A stretch of 64,000 nucleotides of DNA from Clostridiales bacterium (GTDB lineage: Bacteria; Bacillota; Clostridia; Lachnospirales; Lachnospiraceae): positions 48,410 through 112,409 of the forward strand of contig JAAYJU010000121.1 of the NCBI GenBank assembly GCA_012522735.1, read 5' to 3'. This document shows, one piece after another, positions 40,606-51,045 of the stretch. The stretch's first letter is position 1, and the number at the start of each line of letters is the position of its first letter. The position numbers were made by a program, and so were the translations under genes. The notes beneath the pieces were generated by a model. The model made no database searches. It saw only the letters and a list, made by a program, of their open reading frames with translations, and had not been told where the DNA came from.

Positions 40606-41580
40606 CTATGGTTCAATAATAACCGGCGTTCCCATCCTACAATATTCCCATAGAATATCCATTATATCATTATCAACTGCTATACATCCTGCGGTCCAAT
40701 CAGAATGAGAGCCATGTCCATGTATCATAATTTCTCCTCCAAGAGCCGTATTCCAAGGGGGTTGAACTTCTCGGTCAATCGCATTCTCTATCTGATTATA
40801 GGTGCCCTGATTGATTAAGCCTGCCTCCAAGCCTTCATAAGCATCCTCTTTATTTGGATAGGATAAGCCTAATGACAGATAGAATCTACTAACGTTATTT
40901 CTTGTACATACATAATATGTGCCTTCTGGAGTTTTTCCGTCACCCTCTTGTTTCTTATCACCTATAGGTTCCCAACCTAAGCCTATGGGGTAACTCGCCC
41001 TCATTGTGTCACCATCCCAAAGCTGGAGAATTCTATCGGCTTTCTTTACAATAACCTTAGGATTATCTATATCCTCTAAAGAGTTTCCCATAGCATCTGA
41101 TGTATTTTCGGTTGTCACTATGAGTTCTTCAGCAGTATCTTCTACAGGCTCTGTCTCACTCAGTAGATCATTCCTTATATATCCGATCTCATCATCATAC
41201 TTCACCTTAATCCAATCACCTTTTCTATCTATATATTCAACTCTTGTGCCTATGCTTAGTAGATCAAGAGTATTCGATTCCATAGATGCATCCTCTCTTA
41301 ATCGAACCACATCTCCTATTACATAGTAAGGTATAAAAGATTCAGGCCAATTAACAATTTCTTCGTTCTCACCTGCATTATCAAAATCAACACCTAAAGA
41401 CTCTTCTATATTATCAATCTCACTAACTGGATTCATCTCGTCTGAATTATTCGACGGATTAATATCCAACTGGATATCACTATCCTTATTCTTCTTACAT
41501 GCAGTAAAAGCTAAACCAATCAATAATGCTAAAATTAATATATATGACCTCTTCATACCCTGTTGTCTTCTCCGTTTCAT
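40606..41580 (-). CDS. L,D-transpeptidase with SH3b domain
   Basis: IGLGWEPIGDKKQEGDGKTPEGTYYVC...EIMIHGHGSHSDWTAGCIAVDNDIMD; lipobox LAFTACKK. Confidence 0.9.
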   Translation of the reverse strand: MKRRRQQGMKRSYILILALLIGLAFTACKKNKDSDIQLDINPSNNSDEMNPVSEIDNIEESLGVDFDNAGENEEIVNWPESFIPYYVIGDVVRLREDASMESNTLDLLSIGTRVEYIDRKGDWIKVKYDDEIGYIRNDLLSETEPVEDTAEELIVTTENTSDAMGNSLEDIDNPKVIVKKADRILQLWDGDTMRASYPIGLGWEPIGDKKQEGDGKTPEGTYYVCTRNNVSRFYLSLGLSYPNKEDAYEGLEAGLINQGTYNQIENAIDREVQPPWNTALGGEIMIHGHGSHSDWTAGCIAVDNDIMDILWEYCRMGTPVIIEP

Positions 41581-41619
41581 AATACATTTTTCTCATTATA
41601 AACCACTCACATACATAAA

Positions 41620-41651
41620 ATGCAGAGTGCTTATGTTTTCTCACTCTGCAT
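41620..41651 (-). terminator. Hairpin downstream of the bPH2-like gene
   Basis: atgcagagtg...cactctgcat. Confidence 0.55.
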
Positions 41652-41687
41652 GTCATTATATCGTATGTTATATTTAATTTAGCATGA

Positions 41688-42065
41688 TTACTCCGGTATA
41701 CTTTCTTCAGGATTCTCTGCTTCCATCTGCCGTGCTCTAAGGGCCCGCCTTTTTCTTCTTGCTTCCTCCGAGGAATACATTATAAAATCCTTAATGGCTC
41801 CAGCTCGCTTAATATGCTCTAATTCAAGCTTTGGATGCGTTGTATCACCGGTATAGCATGTGATGGTTCCAAGCTTAAATATTCTTTCCATTAAGCTTCT
41901 TGTCAAGCGGACATCCTGAATCTTATACATATAGCAATCATCCTCAGTAATACTTAAGAAACCAGATGTAATCCTAAGCTTTTCTTCTGATATTGTATAT
42001 TCTGTGTAGCTGAGCGGAAGACCTAAGAATTTTGTTCGTTTTCTTTCTACATACACCATAACCAA
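41688..42065 (-). CDS. Bacterial PH-domain (bPH2/YdbS-like) protein
   Basis: YTEYTISEEKLRITSGFLSITEDDCYMYKIQDVRLTRSLMERIFKLGTITCYTGD. Confidence 0.8.
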   Translation of the reverse strand: MVMVYVERKRTKFLGLPLSYTEYTISEEKLRITSGFLSITEDDCYMYKIQDVRLTRSLMERIFKLGTITCYTGDTTHPKLELEHIKRAGAIKDFIMYSSEEARRKRRALRARQMEAENPEESIPE

Positions 42066-42080
42066 ACCCCTTTTATAAGA

Positions 42081-42812
42081 CTATTTGATTTCTACTATCT
42101 CTGTTCTGGCATCCCTGGAAACAATCAGATTAATGTCCGACATATCTATATCCTTGGTTACTTCAAATATTAAGACTGCCGGTATCTTATCCCCTGACCT
42201 CACATTTAACTTAATATATTGCAAATTATTTTCCAATAGGGCCAATTGAGGTTTGTATATGGTACCCACATTTATATCTAGCTGATACTGAATAGATGCC
42301 TTACTGAGGTCTATAGTTTTATCACTGTCGGATATGTTCTCTATCGTAAAATCTACAACAAGTAGCTGATAGCCGGCTCTCGGATCAAGGGAAAATACAA
42401 GATTTGACTCATCCTCTGGATATGTACCTGTAAGCTGATAGCCTGTATACTGTATATCGAAGTTTGATTCTCCTATGACCTCTGATAATGTATATTGAAT
42501 GTCAGAAGTAGAATCCGAAGGGTAAACCTCACTCGAATCAGCTTTATTATCTTCAGTTTCCACAGGAATCTCTGTTGGATCAGGCATGGTCTCATCATTA
42601 TGGATGATATCATCGATTTCTGATGCTTCTTGATAACTAATCAATGACGGCGTGAATTTTTTATCATTTTCCAACAGGCGACTTGCCATATACTCAGCTA
42701 CTATATCGGTCTGAGCTTCATTTAATGGATATTCTTTCATACATCCGCTTAATGAAATACCTAAGATACATATAATTAATACTTTAAGCCTCTTCACCCG
42801 TCCAGCCTCCAT
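42081..42812 (-). CDS. Lipoprotein, DUF4352-like/unknown
   Basis: Lipobox GISLSGCMK; YQLLVVDFTIENISDSDKTIDLS. Confidence 0.65.
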   Translation of the reverse strand: MEAGRVKRLKVLIICILGISLSGCMKEYPLNEAQTDIVAEYMASRLLENDKKFTPSLISYQEASEIDDIIHNDETMPDPTEIPVETEDNKADSSEVYPSDSTSDIQYTLSEVIGESNFDIQYTGYQLTGTYPEDESNLVFSLDPRAGYQLLVVDFTIENISDSDKTIDLSKASIQYQLDINVGTIYKPQLALLENNLQYIKLNVRSGDKIPAVLIFEVTKDIDMSDINLIVSRDARTEIVEIK

Positions 42813-42885
42813 TCAATAGGAATCATCTATTTAACATCTTAGCATTAATTCCATTTTTCAGCAACAAAAACCAGAAAAATTAGTC

Positions 42886-44394
42886 CTATAATGAGGTTAT
42901 ATCTAGCTCAAACCAGAATTCCACACCGGTAGAGTGGTTTATAACACCACAATCCTTATTGTGTGAGTTCATAATTGCTTTAACGATAGAAAGTCCGATT
43001 CCATTTCCACCATACTCTCTCGTCCTTGCCTTGTCAACCTTGTAAAACTTAATCCAGAGCTTATCAAGCTCCTCCTCCGGAATATTCTCACCTGAATTAA
43101 ATACAGCTATACGTAACACATTGCCTCTACGTATCAGCCTGATTTCTATAATTTTTTTATCGCTCACATGATTGAGAGCATTACTAATATAATTTGATAA
43201 TACCTGCTGTATGAGATACTCGTCAGCCCATACATATATAGGTTCCTTTTCAATAAAATATACCGTAACCTCTCTCTGCTGAAACAGTATTTCATTTGAC
43301 GATAAGACTGACTTTATTATCTGAACAATATCAAATCGATCGAAATTCACTTGGTTGCTGCCAAATTCCAGTTCGTTTAGAGTTAAAAGTTTCTTGACCA
43401 TCTGATTCATCTTATTTGCTTCATCTATTATAACCTCGCAATAATAATTGCGGTTCTCCTCATCATCATGTACATTTTCTATCAGTCCCTCTGCATACCC
43501 TTGTATCAAGGAAATAGGCGTCTTTAGTTCATGGGATACATTGGATAAAAATTCTTTACGCATTTCATCTATTTCAGTCTTTTTTTGTATATCAATCTCA
43601 AGCTCATTATTGGCACTCTTAAGCTCAGATATAGTATCCTGAAGCTTATCTGACAATGTATTTAAGCTGCTGCCAAGCTCTCCTATCTCGTCTTTATTTT
43701 TAACAGGATATTTCGCCTCAAAATCTAGCTCTGACATCCTTTTGGCTATGTTAGCCATCTCATGAATTGGTTTTGTATACCTAGAGCTTACCAATAGCAT
43801 GGCGATAATACCTATTACAACAGCAGCAATACCGATATAACCCAGAAATTGATTTGCCAGCGTCACACTTTCTTGAATACTTTCAAAACTTGACCTTAAA
43901 AATACTATCTTGTTATCTTCTAATACACCAATCAAATCTATATAGTTTGAATCAAGATGATTATCATAGAGTCTATATATAACATAATTATCCTTCTCTT
44001 GTATAGTCGTTATATCTACTTGAGCCCAATCATTGCTCATATAGTTTTTAATAAGAAGCTGTATCTGAGCTTCTTCTCTTTCACCAAAATCAAGCGGATG
44101 TGGATAAGAGGAAAGAGGTGCACCCGCAAACGACATGAGAACATAAATGTTGACATTACTATTAGAGGATAACCTTTCTATTGTTATGGTATCCTCCTCT
44201 GACAGAAAAAGCTCGTCCTTATTCTTCGCATATATATCCTCAACAAGGTAAAATACATCAGCTATTTGGTTCTTCTTGCAATACAGATAATAATCCGCTA
44301 AAAATGTGCGGTTTATGAACCAGGTTATGAAGATAGTAAATGCTATCAATACTGTCAATAATAATGCCAGTCTTAGTCTTATGGAATGCTTCAT
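42886..44394 (-). CDS. Sensor histidine kinase (HAMP, HisKA, HATPase)
   Basis: FLSNVSHELKTPISLIQGYAEGL; GGNGIGLSIVKAIM. Confidence 0.95.
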   Translation of the reverse strand: MKHSIRLRLALLLTVLIAFTIFITWFINRTFLADYYLYCKKNQIADVFYLVEDIYAKNKDELFLSEEDTITIERLSSNSNVNIYVLMSFAGAPLSSYPHPLDFGEREEAQIQLLIKNYMSNDWAQVDITTIQEKDNYVIYRLYDNHLDSNYIDLIGVLEDNKIVFLRSSFESIQESVTLANQFLGYIGIAAVVIGIIAMLLVSSRYTKPIHEMANIAKRMSELDFEAKYPVKNKDEIGELGSSLNTLSDKLQDTISELKSANNELEIDIQKKTEIDEMRKEFLSNVSHELKTPISLIQGYAEGLIENVHDDEENRNYYCEVIIDEANKMNQMVKKLLTLNELEFGSNQVNFDRFDIVQIIKSVLSSNEILFQQREVTVYFIEKEPIYVWADEYLIQQVLSNYISNALNHVSDKKIIEIRLIRRGNVLRIAVFNSGENIPEEELDKLWIKFYKVDKARTREYGGNGIGLSIVKAIMNSHNKDCGVINHSTGVEFWFELDITSL

Positions 44395-45068
44395 TAATCT
44401 ACCTCAAACTTGTATCCAAGGCCCCAGATGGTTTTGATATATTTGCCCTTATCTCCCATCTTGCTTCTTAGCTTCTTTACATGGGTATCTATTGTTCTTG
44501 CATCTCCAAAATAATCATAATTCCATACATTATTCAGAATCTTTTCTCTGGAGAGGGCAACACCCTTGTTCACTACGAAATATGTTAATAATTCAAACTC
44601 CTTATAACTTAAATCTATAGGTTCACCATCGATTTTCAATTGATGCGCAGCCTTGTCTAGAGTTATACCTCCAATCTCTATGACCTCTTCATCAATACCG
44701 GCAGTTCTTCTAAGTACGGCCTCAACCCTTGCCACCAGTATCTTTGGACTAAATGGCTTCGAAATATATTCATCTACACCAAGCTCAAAGCCCAGTAACT
44801 CGTCCTTTTCGTCTCCCTTTGCCGTCAGCATTATAATGGGCACATCAGAATATTGCCTTATTTCCCTACATACCTGCCATCCGTCTACTTTCGGCATCAT
44901 GATATCCAGGATAATTAATGCTATACCCTTTGTCTGAAAGAAAATGTCTATGGCCTGCTCGCCGTTCTCAGCTTCGATTACTTCATAGTTTCTACGCACC
45001 AAAAAGTCTTTTACAAGCTTTCTCATCCTACTTTCATCATCAACGACTAATATTTTCAGCCTATCCAT
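44394..45068 (-). CDS. OmpR-family response regulator
   Basis: MDRLKILVVDDESRMRKLV..LIILDIMMPKVDGW...DARTIDTHVKKLRSKMGD; start moved to 45068 after a gaggt-type RBS. Confidence 0.95.
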   Translation of the reverse strand: MDRLKILVVDDESRMRKLVKDFLVRRNYEVIEAENGEQAIDIFFQTKGIALIILDIMMPKVDGWQVCREIRQYSDVPIIMLTAKGDEKDELLGFELGVDEYISKPFSPKILVARVEAVLRRTAGIDEEVIEIGGITLDKAAHQLKIDGEPIDLSYKEFELLTYFVVNKGVALSREKILNNVWNYDYFGDARTIDTHVKKLRSKMGDKGKYIKTIWGLGYKFEVD

Positions 45069-45175
45069 TTGGCACCTCCCATATAAGTATAAATTGGCAT
45101 ATCTGTATATTAGCAAAGAACTATGACGAATTTGTGAATTTATCTCAGATGCCTTGGCATAAGAGCCATGGCATT

Positions 45176-46165
45176 TTACTCTCCAGGATAGACTAGCCCC
45201 CATTGCTTGCGTATCTCATCCATCAATCTCATATTACTAAGCGTATCCGTAAGGGGATTAAGTGGACTTATCTTTAAGCCCTCACGCAGACAACGATTCA
45301 CCTCTGCTGCCTCATATTCGTAACCATTTGCTATGAATGGCTCTTTAAATTCATCCAAGCATTTATAGCTATTATCATAAAGCTTAGCAGATTCTGCTCT
45401 CCAGAAATGATTTACCTTAATAATTCCTTTTTCACCTACTATCAAAGCGTCATTTCCAGTCTCGCAGGATATAGATGAACTTAGGTCTGCTAATATACCG
45501 TCCTTATATTGAAATACAAGCACATTCTGTTCATCCACACCACTTGCACCTATAATAGCGCTGCTTATTATCTTATCAGGCGCTTTATCAAGTAGAAAAG
45601 TTATGTATGATATAGGATATACACCTACATCCAGAAGGGCTCCCCCTCCAAGAGAAGGATTATAGAGCCTACTATCAGGATCATAATCAGAATAAAATCC
45701 GAATGTAGCTTTAATATGAAGTATCTTTCCAATTCTTCCTTCCTTTATCCACTGTTTTACCCTTAGGTTGGTAGGAAGAAATTTGGTCCACATGGCCTCC
45801 ATTAAAAATACATTATACTCTTTTGCCATGCTTATTAGCTCTTCGGAATCCTTGCTATTAATAGCGAAAGGCTTTTCACATAGTACTGCCTTTTTATTCT
45901 CGATGCATAGCTTAGCCATATTCTTATGCTCTGTATGAGGGACCCCAATATATACGACATCTATATCCGGATCCTTGGCTAGCTCTTCATAGCTACCATA
46001 TGATTTTTCTATCTTAAACCTCTTGGCAAACTCACCTGCACGCACAACATTTCTCGAAGCCACTCCATATAGTGAAGAGTCCTCCATGGAGTTTAGTGCT
46101 CTAGCAAAGGTTGCTGCAATATTACCTGTCCCAATAATACCCCATCTAATCTTCTTCATATACAC
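45176..46165 (-). CDS. Gfo/Idh/MocA family oxidoreductase
   Basis: IRWGIIGTGNIAATFARAL...DIDVVYIGVPHTEHKNMAKLCIENKKAVLCEKPFA. Confidence 0.93.
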   Translation of the reverse strand: MYMKKIRWGIIGTGNIAATFARALNSMEDSSLYGVASRNVVRAGEFAKRFKIEKSYGSYEELAKDPDIDVVYIGVPHTEHKNMAKLCIENKKAVLCEKPFAINSKDSEELISMAKEYNVFLMEAMWTKFLPTNLRVKQWIKEGRIGKILHIKATFGFYSDYDPDSRLYNPSLGGGALLDVGVYPISYITFLLDKAPDKIISSAIIGASGVDEQNVLVFQYKDGILADLSSSISCETGNDALIVGEKGIIKVNHFWRAESAKLYDNSYKCLDEFKEPFIANGYEYEAAEVNRCLREGLKISPLNPLTDTLSNMRLMDEIRKQWGLVYPGE

Positions 46166-46300
46166 AATCCCCTTTCATACAGTCTTATATTATCTATACT
46201 ATATTATATCTACAAATAATTATATTGTATAAAAATCTAATAAGTATATTCTACTATCCTGCATAGCTAAAATCAAGCAGTCTAAATATTAAGCAGTCTA

Positions 46301-46364
46301 AGGGCAGTGCAATAATCATAAGGGCACATACCTATGTGCTCTTGGCAAATTATTGCACTGCCCT
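46301..46364. repeat. Nested inverted repeat/hairpin downstream of the GNAT gene
   Basis: Outer agggcagtgcaata/tattgcactgccct (perfect 14 bp); inner agggcacata-cc-tatgtgctct. Confidence 0.75.
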
Positions 46365-46396
46365 GGCCTTCCTTTTATGTATACTTCAGCATCCAC

Positions 46397-47257
46397 TTAA
46401 GCCTGAAGTAATTTGTATTCATACATATCATCTATTACATTATAGCCAACCTTCTCGTAGGCACGCTTTGATAATATGTTTTTCTTGTCGACGAATAGTG
46501 TGCAGAATTCATTACCATCATCAAGATATTTTCTGCTGATGTTATATATATTTGTGGCCGCATAACCCATGCCCCTATATTCCTCAGGTGTATATACATA
46601 GCTGATTGCAATTCCACTGGCAAGCTGCCTAGTGGCTGCTGCCATGGATACTACTATCTGCTGCGAATTTTCGAATACATAAAGCTTATTGTTATTTATT
46701 AATTTACTAGTGCCTACCAAGGCGGACTCATAATCCACTTCCTTAGCTAATGCCTCAATCTGATACTGTATCATCCATTCCGTCAAGAGCTTAACTTCAT
46801 TTGGTATTGCAAGTCTAGTCTTACCCTCCGAGGGCTTAATGTCAATTAATTGCCTGATTTCCATTATATCCAGCGCCATTCTTTCCGCAAATGTACATTT
46901 AACACATTTTCCAAACTGCTCGATAAAGGCCTCACATACCTCATACTTTGCATTTAGTCCCACTGGTATAATTTGATTTTCTGCCAAATAATCTGCCAAA
47001 ACCATGGTCGCCTTACGAACATCCCTGCTGTCGTCCTCTATATAGATTGATAAATTACGAGGTGGCATATTAGAAAAATGTAATACTGTTAAATCCTCAT
47101 CCATAACCACTCCGAACAACCCCATTATTTCTTCTTGGTTTTGACGAGATTTGTAAGCATCATACAATACCAGCTGGCTTATAGCCTCCTGTTCTAAAAG
47201 TACTGCTTCATTATCCATTAAATATACATCAGCATTTTCATATACCTTAACAATCAT
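46397..47257 (-). CDS. GNAT family N-acetyltransferase
   Basis: AISYVYTPEEYRGMGYAATNIYNISRKYLDDGNEFCTLFVDKKNILSKRAYEKVGY. Confidence 0.88.
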   Translation of the reverse strand: MIVKVYENADVYLMDNEAVLLEQEAISQLVLYDAYKSRQNQEEIMGLFGVVMDEDLTVLHFSNMPPRNLSIYIEDDSRDVRKATMVLADYLAENQIIPVGLNAKYEVCEAFIEQFGKCVKCTFAERMALDIMEIRQLIDIKPSEGKTRLAIPNEVKLLTEWMIQYQIEALAKEVDYESALVGTSKLINNNKLYVFENSQQIVVSMAAATRQLASGIAISYVYTPEEYRGMGYAATNIYNISRKYLDDGNEFCTLFVDKKNILSKRAYEKVGYNVIDDMYEYKLLQA

Positions 47258-47410
47258 GCTAGACCTTCTTTCTATGTGGTTGCTCTATAGATTATTATAA
47301 CACAAGAATAGTACATCTACTATTTATTTCTCTTGGACTAGTATACCATTGTATTCCATATTTTGTAAATAGCCTTCTTGCAATAATCTTTTATGTATCT
47401 CGAATCGACT

Positions 47411-47447
47411 AAAGCCAGCGGGACTCCCTACAAATCCCGTTGGCTTT
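47411..47447 (-). terminator. Terminator-like hairpin
   Basis: aaagccagcggga...tcccgttggcttt. Confidence 0.7.
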
Positions 47448-47472
47448 ATCGAAATAGATCTTATTTATTGAA

Positions 47473-48345
47473 TTAGTACTTTTTCACTGCTCTCTTCTTA
47501 ACTGAGGTATAAGCTGTTCCACCGATTATAAGTATTCCTGCTGCAACTATAGCTATAATACTTGCAGTCGGCAATCCCTTATTCTCATTCTCTACATCAC
47601 CTGCTGTTGAACTTATGGTTACCTTATCATCCTCGGCAGATACTAGTCTTATATCAGTACTATCTTCTGCATTCTCCTCTGCAGAATCAGCCTCAGGTAA
47701 ATCTTCAACAATTCCGGTCTGCCAGATGACCTCCGGATCCATATCCTCTGACGGCTCATCCCCATCTATAGATGTTATCTGAATCGTTAGCTCTTCCTCT
47801 TCATCAGCCATAAGCTGTTCTCTCTCTTTAATAAGAGCTTCATCATCGGTTCCGCCATCTGATACAGGTGTGTCTCCCATGTCCATAATTGGAGATGCCA
47901 CATTATCGGGAGCTGCAGGCATAACATCCGTAGGCTCATCCAGAGCATCATATAAGAATACTTCCTCAGTATCAACAACCTTTACCAACTCATCGCCAAA
48001 TTTGTCATATAGAAACGCAGCATATTCTTCATTGTAAGGTGTAATACCCACCTCTACATAATTATCAGCCACTCCGGTATAGATAACCTTTAAGCCCATC
48101 GCTTCTAACTCTTTGGCATGATCAACAAATAGATATTGATCCATCTCTCTTTGTTTTTCAAATAGCCTACTATCTTCCGAGCTTAAAGTACCTTCAAATG
48201 CTGGTGATGATCCTCCTGACTGTGCATATGCTGTGCCCACATTCATACTTCCTGCAAATAAAGCCGACATACATAGGCCTAATGCAACTGCCTTTAATAA
48301 ATTTCTCTTGATCATATTGTGCCTCCTATCTATTGCTTGTTCCAT
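47473..48345 (-). CDS. Secreted, C-terminally TM-anchored acidic protein of unknown function
   Basis: Signal peptide; Asp/Glu-rich centre; C-terminal TM ASIIAIVAAGILIIGGTAYTSVKKRAVKK. Confidence 0.65.
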   Translation of the reverse strand: MEQAIDRRHNMIKRNLLKAVALGLCMSALFAGSMNVGTAYAQSGGSSPAFEGTLSSEDSRLFEKQREMDQYLFVDHAKELEAMGLKVIYTGVADNYVEVGITPYNEEYAAFLYDKFGDELVKVVDTEEVFLYDALDEPTDVMPAAPDNVASPIMDMGDTPVSDGGTDDEALIKEREQLMADEEEELTIQITSIDGDEPSEDMDPEVIWQTGIVEDLPEADSAEENAEDSTDIRLVSAEDDKVTISSTAGDVENENKGLPTASIIAIVAAGILIIGGTAYTSVKKRAVKKY

Positions 48346-48539
48346 GATTCGCTACTCGACTGTTATGTACTTCTCCTTGGATCCAGCAAGAGAAATACTT
48401 GTGCCCTTTCTTCTTTTGTACTTTACAAACATTAGACGCCCCTAATCATGATATGGTTCCATAAATAGATTAATTCTATGATTTAGCTTGACTTTTCTAA
48501 TGGTAAATATCATAATTTGTCTAGAAACGACAGTTAGAA

Positions 48540-49421
48540 TTGGAGGCCTTTATGAAAGAACAAAGCCAATTAAAAAGTAAAATAAAAGAGTATATTATGA
48601 TTACAATCGGTGTCCTTCTGGTTGTAGTGGGGGTTTATTTCTTCAAATTTCCTAACAATTTTTCTATAGGTGGTGTAACTGGTATTGCCATTATTCTAAG
48701 TAATCTACTTGGAAATGTTATCAGCTCCAGTACAATTGTATTAATATTAAACTTGGTATTATTGGGAATTGGTTATTTGTTTTTAGGAAAAAGCTTTGGT
48801 AATAGAACAGCCTATGGCACCATACTTATGTCCTTTTCCTTGCAACTCTTGGAAATTATAGCCCCATTAATGGGACCGTTGACAACAGAGCCCATGCTAG
48901 AGCTAGCCTTTGCAGTAATATTGCCTGCAGTCGGTTCAGCTATTCTCTTTAATATAGGCTCCTCAACCGGAGGAACAGATGTTATTGCCATGCTCCTAAA
49001 AAAATACACCAATATTGATATTGGACATGCACTTTTAATAACTGATTTCTTATTAACCGCAGCCACCTTCTTAGTATTTGATATAACGACTGGCTTTTTA
49101 TCCATGTTAGGTTTGTTGATAAAATCAACATTGATTGATAATGTAATAGAGAACCTAAATCTAAATAAATATTTCACTATAATATGTAAGGATCCTAAAC
49201 CAATCAGCACATTTATTACCCAGAAGCTTCACCGCAGCGCAACTGTCTTCGATGCTAAGGGGGCTTTTACAGATCAGGATAAGAAAATAATATTAACCGT
49301 TATGAGCCGTGCCCAGGCAGTTCAATTAAGAAAATTCATAAAAGAGACAGATCCAGATGCCTTTCTTTTGATAACAAATACGAGTGAGATAATTGGTCGA
49401 GGTTTCCGCGGACTATCATAA
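48540..49421 (+). CDS. YitT family membrane protein
   Basis: FKFPNNFSIGGVTGIAIILS...GSSTGGTDVIAMLLKKY...DPDAFLLITNTSEIIGRGF. Confidence 0.92.
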   Translation: MEAFMKEQSQLKSKIKEYIMITIGVLLVVVGVYFFKFPNNFSIGGVTGIAIILSNLLGNVISSSTIVLILNLVLLGIGYLFLGKSFGNRTAYGTILMSFSLQLLEIIAPLMGPLTTEPMLELAFAVILPAVGSAILFNIGSSTGGTDVIAMLLKKYTNIDIGHALLITDFLLTAATFLVFDITTGFLSMLGLLIKSTLIDNVIENLNLNKYFTIICKDPKPISTFITQKLHRSATVFDAKGAFTDQDKKIILTVMSRAQAVQLRKFIKETDPDAFLLITNTSEIIGRGFRGLS

Positions 49422-49519
49422 CTCTTGACAATATTTTGTCTTCCTTTTGCATATATATGAAGTGTAAAGAAATATGCAAAATATTGAATGCCGCTGAAGT
49501 GGCAGAGGGAGGCTATGGT

Positions 49520-50332
49520 ATGGATGGATTTCGAACATTTGATATAACCTTGATGGAACACCGATTCTGGCTTCAGATTATGGGTGACCATGCAAGGTTT
49601 ATATTTTTTTCATTGGCACCTAATGAGGTGGAATATTTGCAAAGAGCACAGGACTTTATAATTGGATTTGACCAGCTCCTAGATCAAGCAAATAACTCTG
49701 CTAATACCGAAGAGCTTGACCTTATAACCAAACAGGCTTTCCAGCTTACTATGCAGCTAAGGGAATTCAAATTATTACTTCTTTCTCTTACCTTAAACTC
49801 GGATATAAAAATACACCTGACTTCCTCATTCTTTAATGATATGTTAAATGAATTGGAGGAATACATAACAGTACTTCATTCTCTTAATAAGAGCACTCCG
49901 GTGCTCTACCATCCACTGCACCATCATCTTCTATGGTTAGCCGACGCCGTAGGCCATGCGGCATCAGTCTCTGCTAACTTAGATTTGGTTGAAAAGGACA
50001 TGATAGATAAAAGCAATTATTATGAATTGCAGTTTACTGATTTACTAATAAAAGCAACAATGATGAACGGATACCTGCGAACACAGCTTGAAAATTTTCC
50101 TTCCTTAAGCAGGCTGAACAAACAGGTAGAAATAATAATGATCTCCTTTAAAGACTTTCTAGAGGAGTTAAGAGATGAAAGGATAAATGGGCAGATTCTA
50201 GGAACCCTATTCCCCTTAATGGCAGACCATATGTCAAGAGAGGAATGCTATTATCTATGGAAGCTAACCCAGACTGCCGGACTTAGTAAAAAACCAGACT
50301 GTGATCCCACTAGACCAAGGATAGAAGGATAA
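49520..50332 (+). CDS. DUF2935 family protein
   Basis: EHRFWLQIMGDHARFIFFSLAPNEVEYLQRAQDFI...HLLWLADAVGHAASVSANLD; start chosen after gagggagg. Confidence 0.8.
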   Translation: MDGFRTFDITLMEHRFWLQIMGDHARFIFFSLAPNEVEYLQRAQDFIIGFDQLLDQANNSANTEELDLITKQAFQLTMQLREFKLLLLSLTLNSDIKIHLTSSFFNDMLNELEEYITVLHSLNKSTPVLYHPLHHHLLWLADAVGHAASVSANLDLVEKDMIDKSNYYELQFTDLLIKATMMNGYLRTQLENFPSLSRLNKQVEIIMISFKDFLEELRDERINGQILGTLFPLMADHMSREECYYLWKLTQTAGLSKKPDCDPTRPRIEG

Positions 50333-50401
50333 TTCTACAAGGTATATTCTAAATATGCATATCATAGTTGATATAGTATTAATAAAGAAGGGAAAGAAGA
50401 T

Positions 50402-50944
50402 ATGGAATTTCAGCAAAGCAGAACATTTACTAATCTACAAAATGCATATAATATGGAGCTTATGCAAAGCACTCTTTATTCAATATATGGTGATATTGTC
50501 AGACAGGAAGGATTCCGTCAAATAGGCAATGTCTATGACATATTCCAGAGAAACAATAAGGAGCATGCAAGGATATGGTTAAGACAATTAAACGAAGGGG
50601 TTCTACCCGATTCTAGAGAAGCCCTTCAAGCATCGGTACAGCAGGAATACTTTAATGGAAATCAGCTTTACCGGGAATATGCCCTTATAGCCAATGAGGA
50701 AGGTTATAATGATATTGAGGCTTTATTTAATGGTGTCGCTAATATTGATTTAAACCATGCTCTTCAGCTGGAAATGTATTATGATGATGTAATAAGAAAC
50801 CAGGTCTTTTGCAAGGAACAGCCTACTCTATGGATATGCATGCAATGTGGAAATATAATGGGTGGCGACTGTGCCCCGGAAATCTGCCCGGTATGTGGCT
50901 TTCCTCAAAGCGTTTATCGTCAATATGGTGTGGAACCTGTTTAA
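50402..50944 (+). CDS. Rubrerythrin-like ferritin-like protein with C-terminal rubredoxin-type knuckle
   Basis: LQNAYNMELMQSTLY...NNKEHARIW; WICMQCGNIMGGDCAPEICPVCGFPQSVY. Confidence 0.78.
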   Translation: MEFQQSRTFTNLQNAYNMELMQSTLYSIYGDIVRQEGFRQIGNVYDIFQRNNKEHARIWLRQLNEGVLPDSREALQASVQQEYFNGNQLYREYALIANEEGYNDIEALFNGVANIDLNHALQLEMYYDDVIRNQVFCKEQPTLWICMQCGNIMGGDCAPEICPVCGFPQSVYRQYGVEPV

Positions 50945-50970
50945 GCATATACTTTCACATTGACCTATGT

Positions 50971-51006
50971 AAGAGGAGGTAGCCTTATCTAGGGCTACCT
51001 CCTCTT
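50971..51006. terminator. Bidirectional terminator between convergent genes
   Basis: aagaggaggtagcc...gggctacctcctctt. Confidence 0.85.
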
Positions 51007-51045
51007 ATTTCTATACTTATCTAGCTAAGTCCATACTCTCTATTC

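Noticed and set aside
31740-42000. Integron or CRISPR explanation for the accessory gene run
   Set aside because: No integrase, no attC-like repeats and no direct-repeat/spacer pattern were seen.
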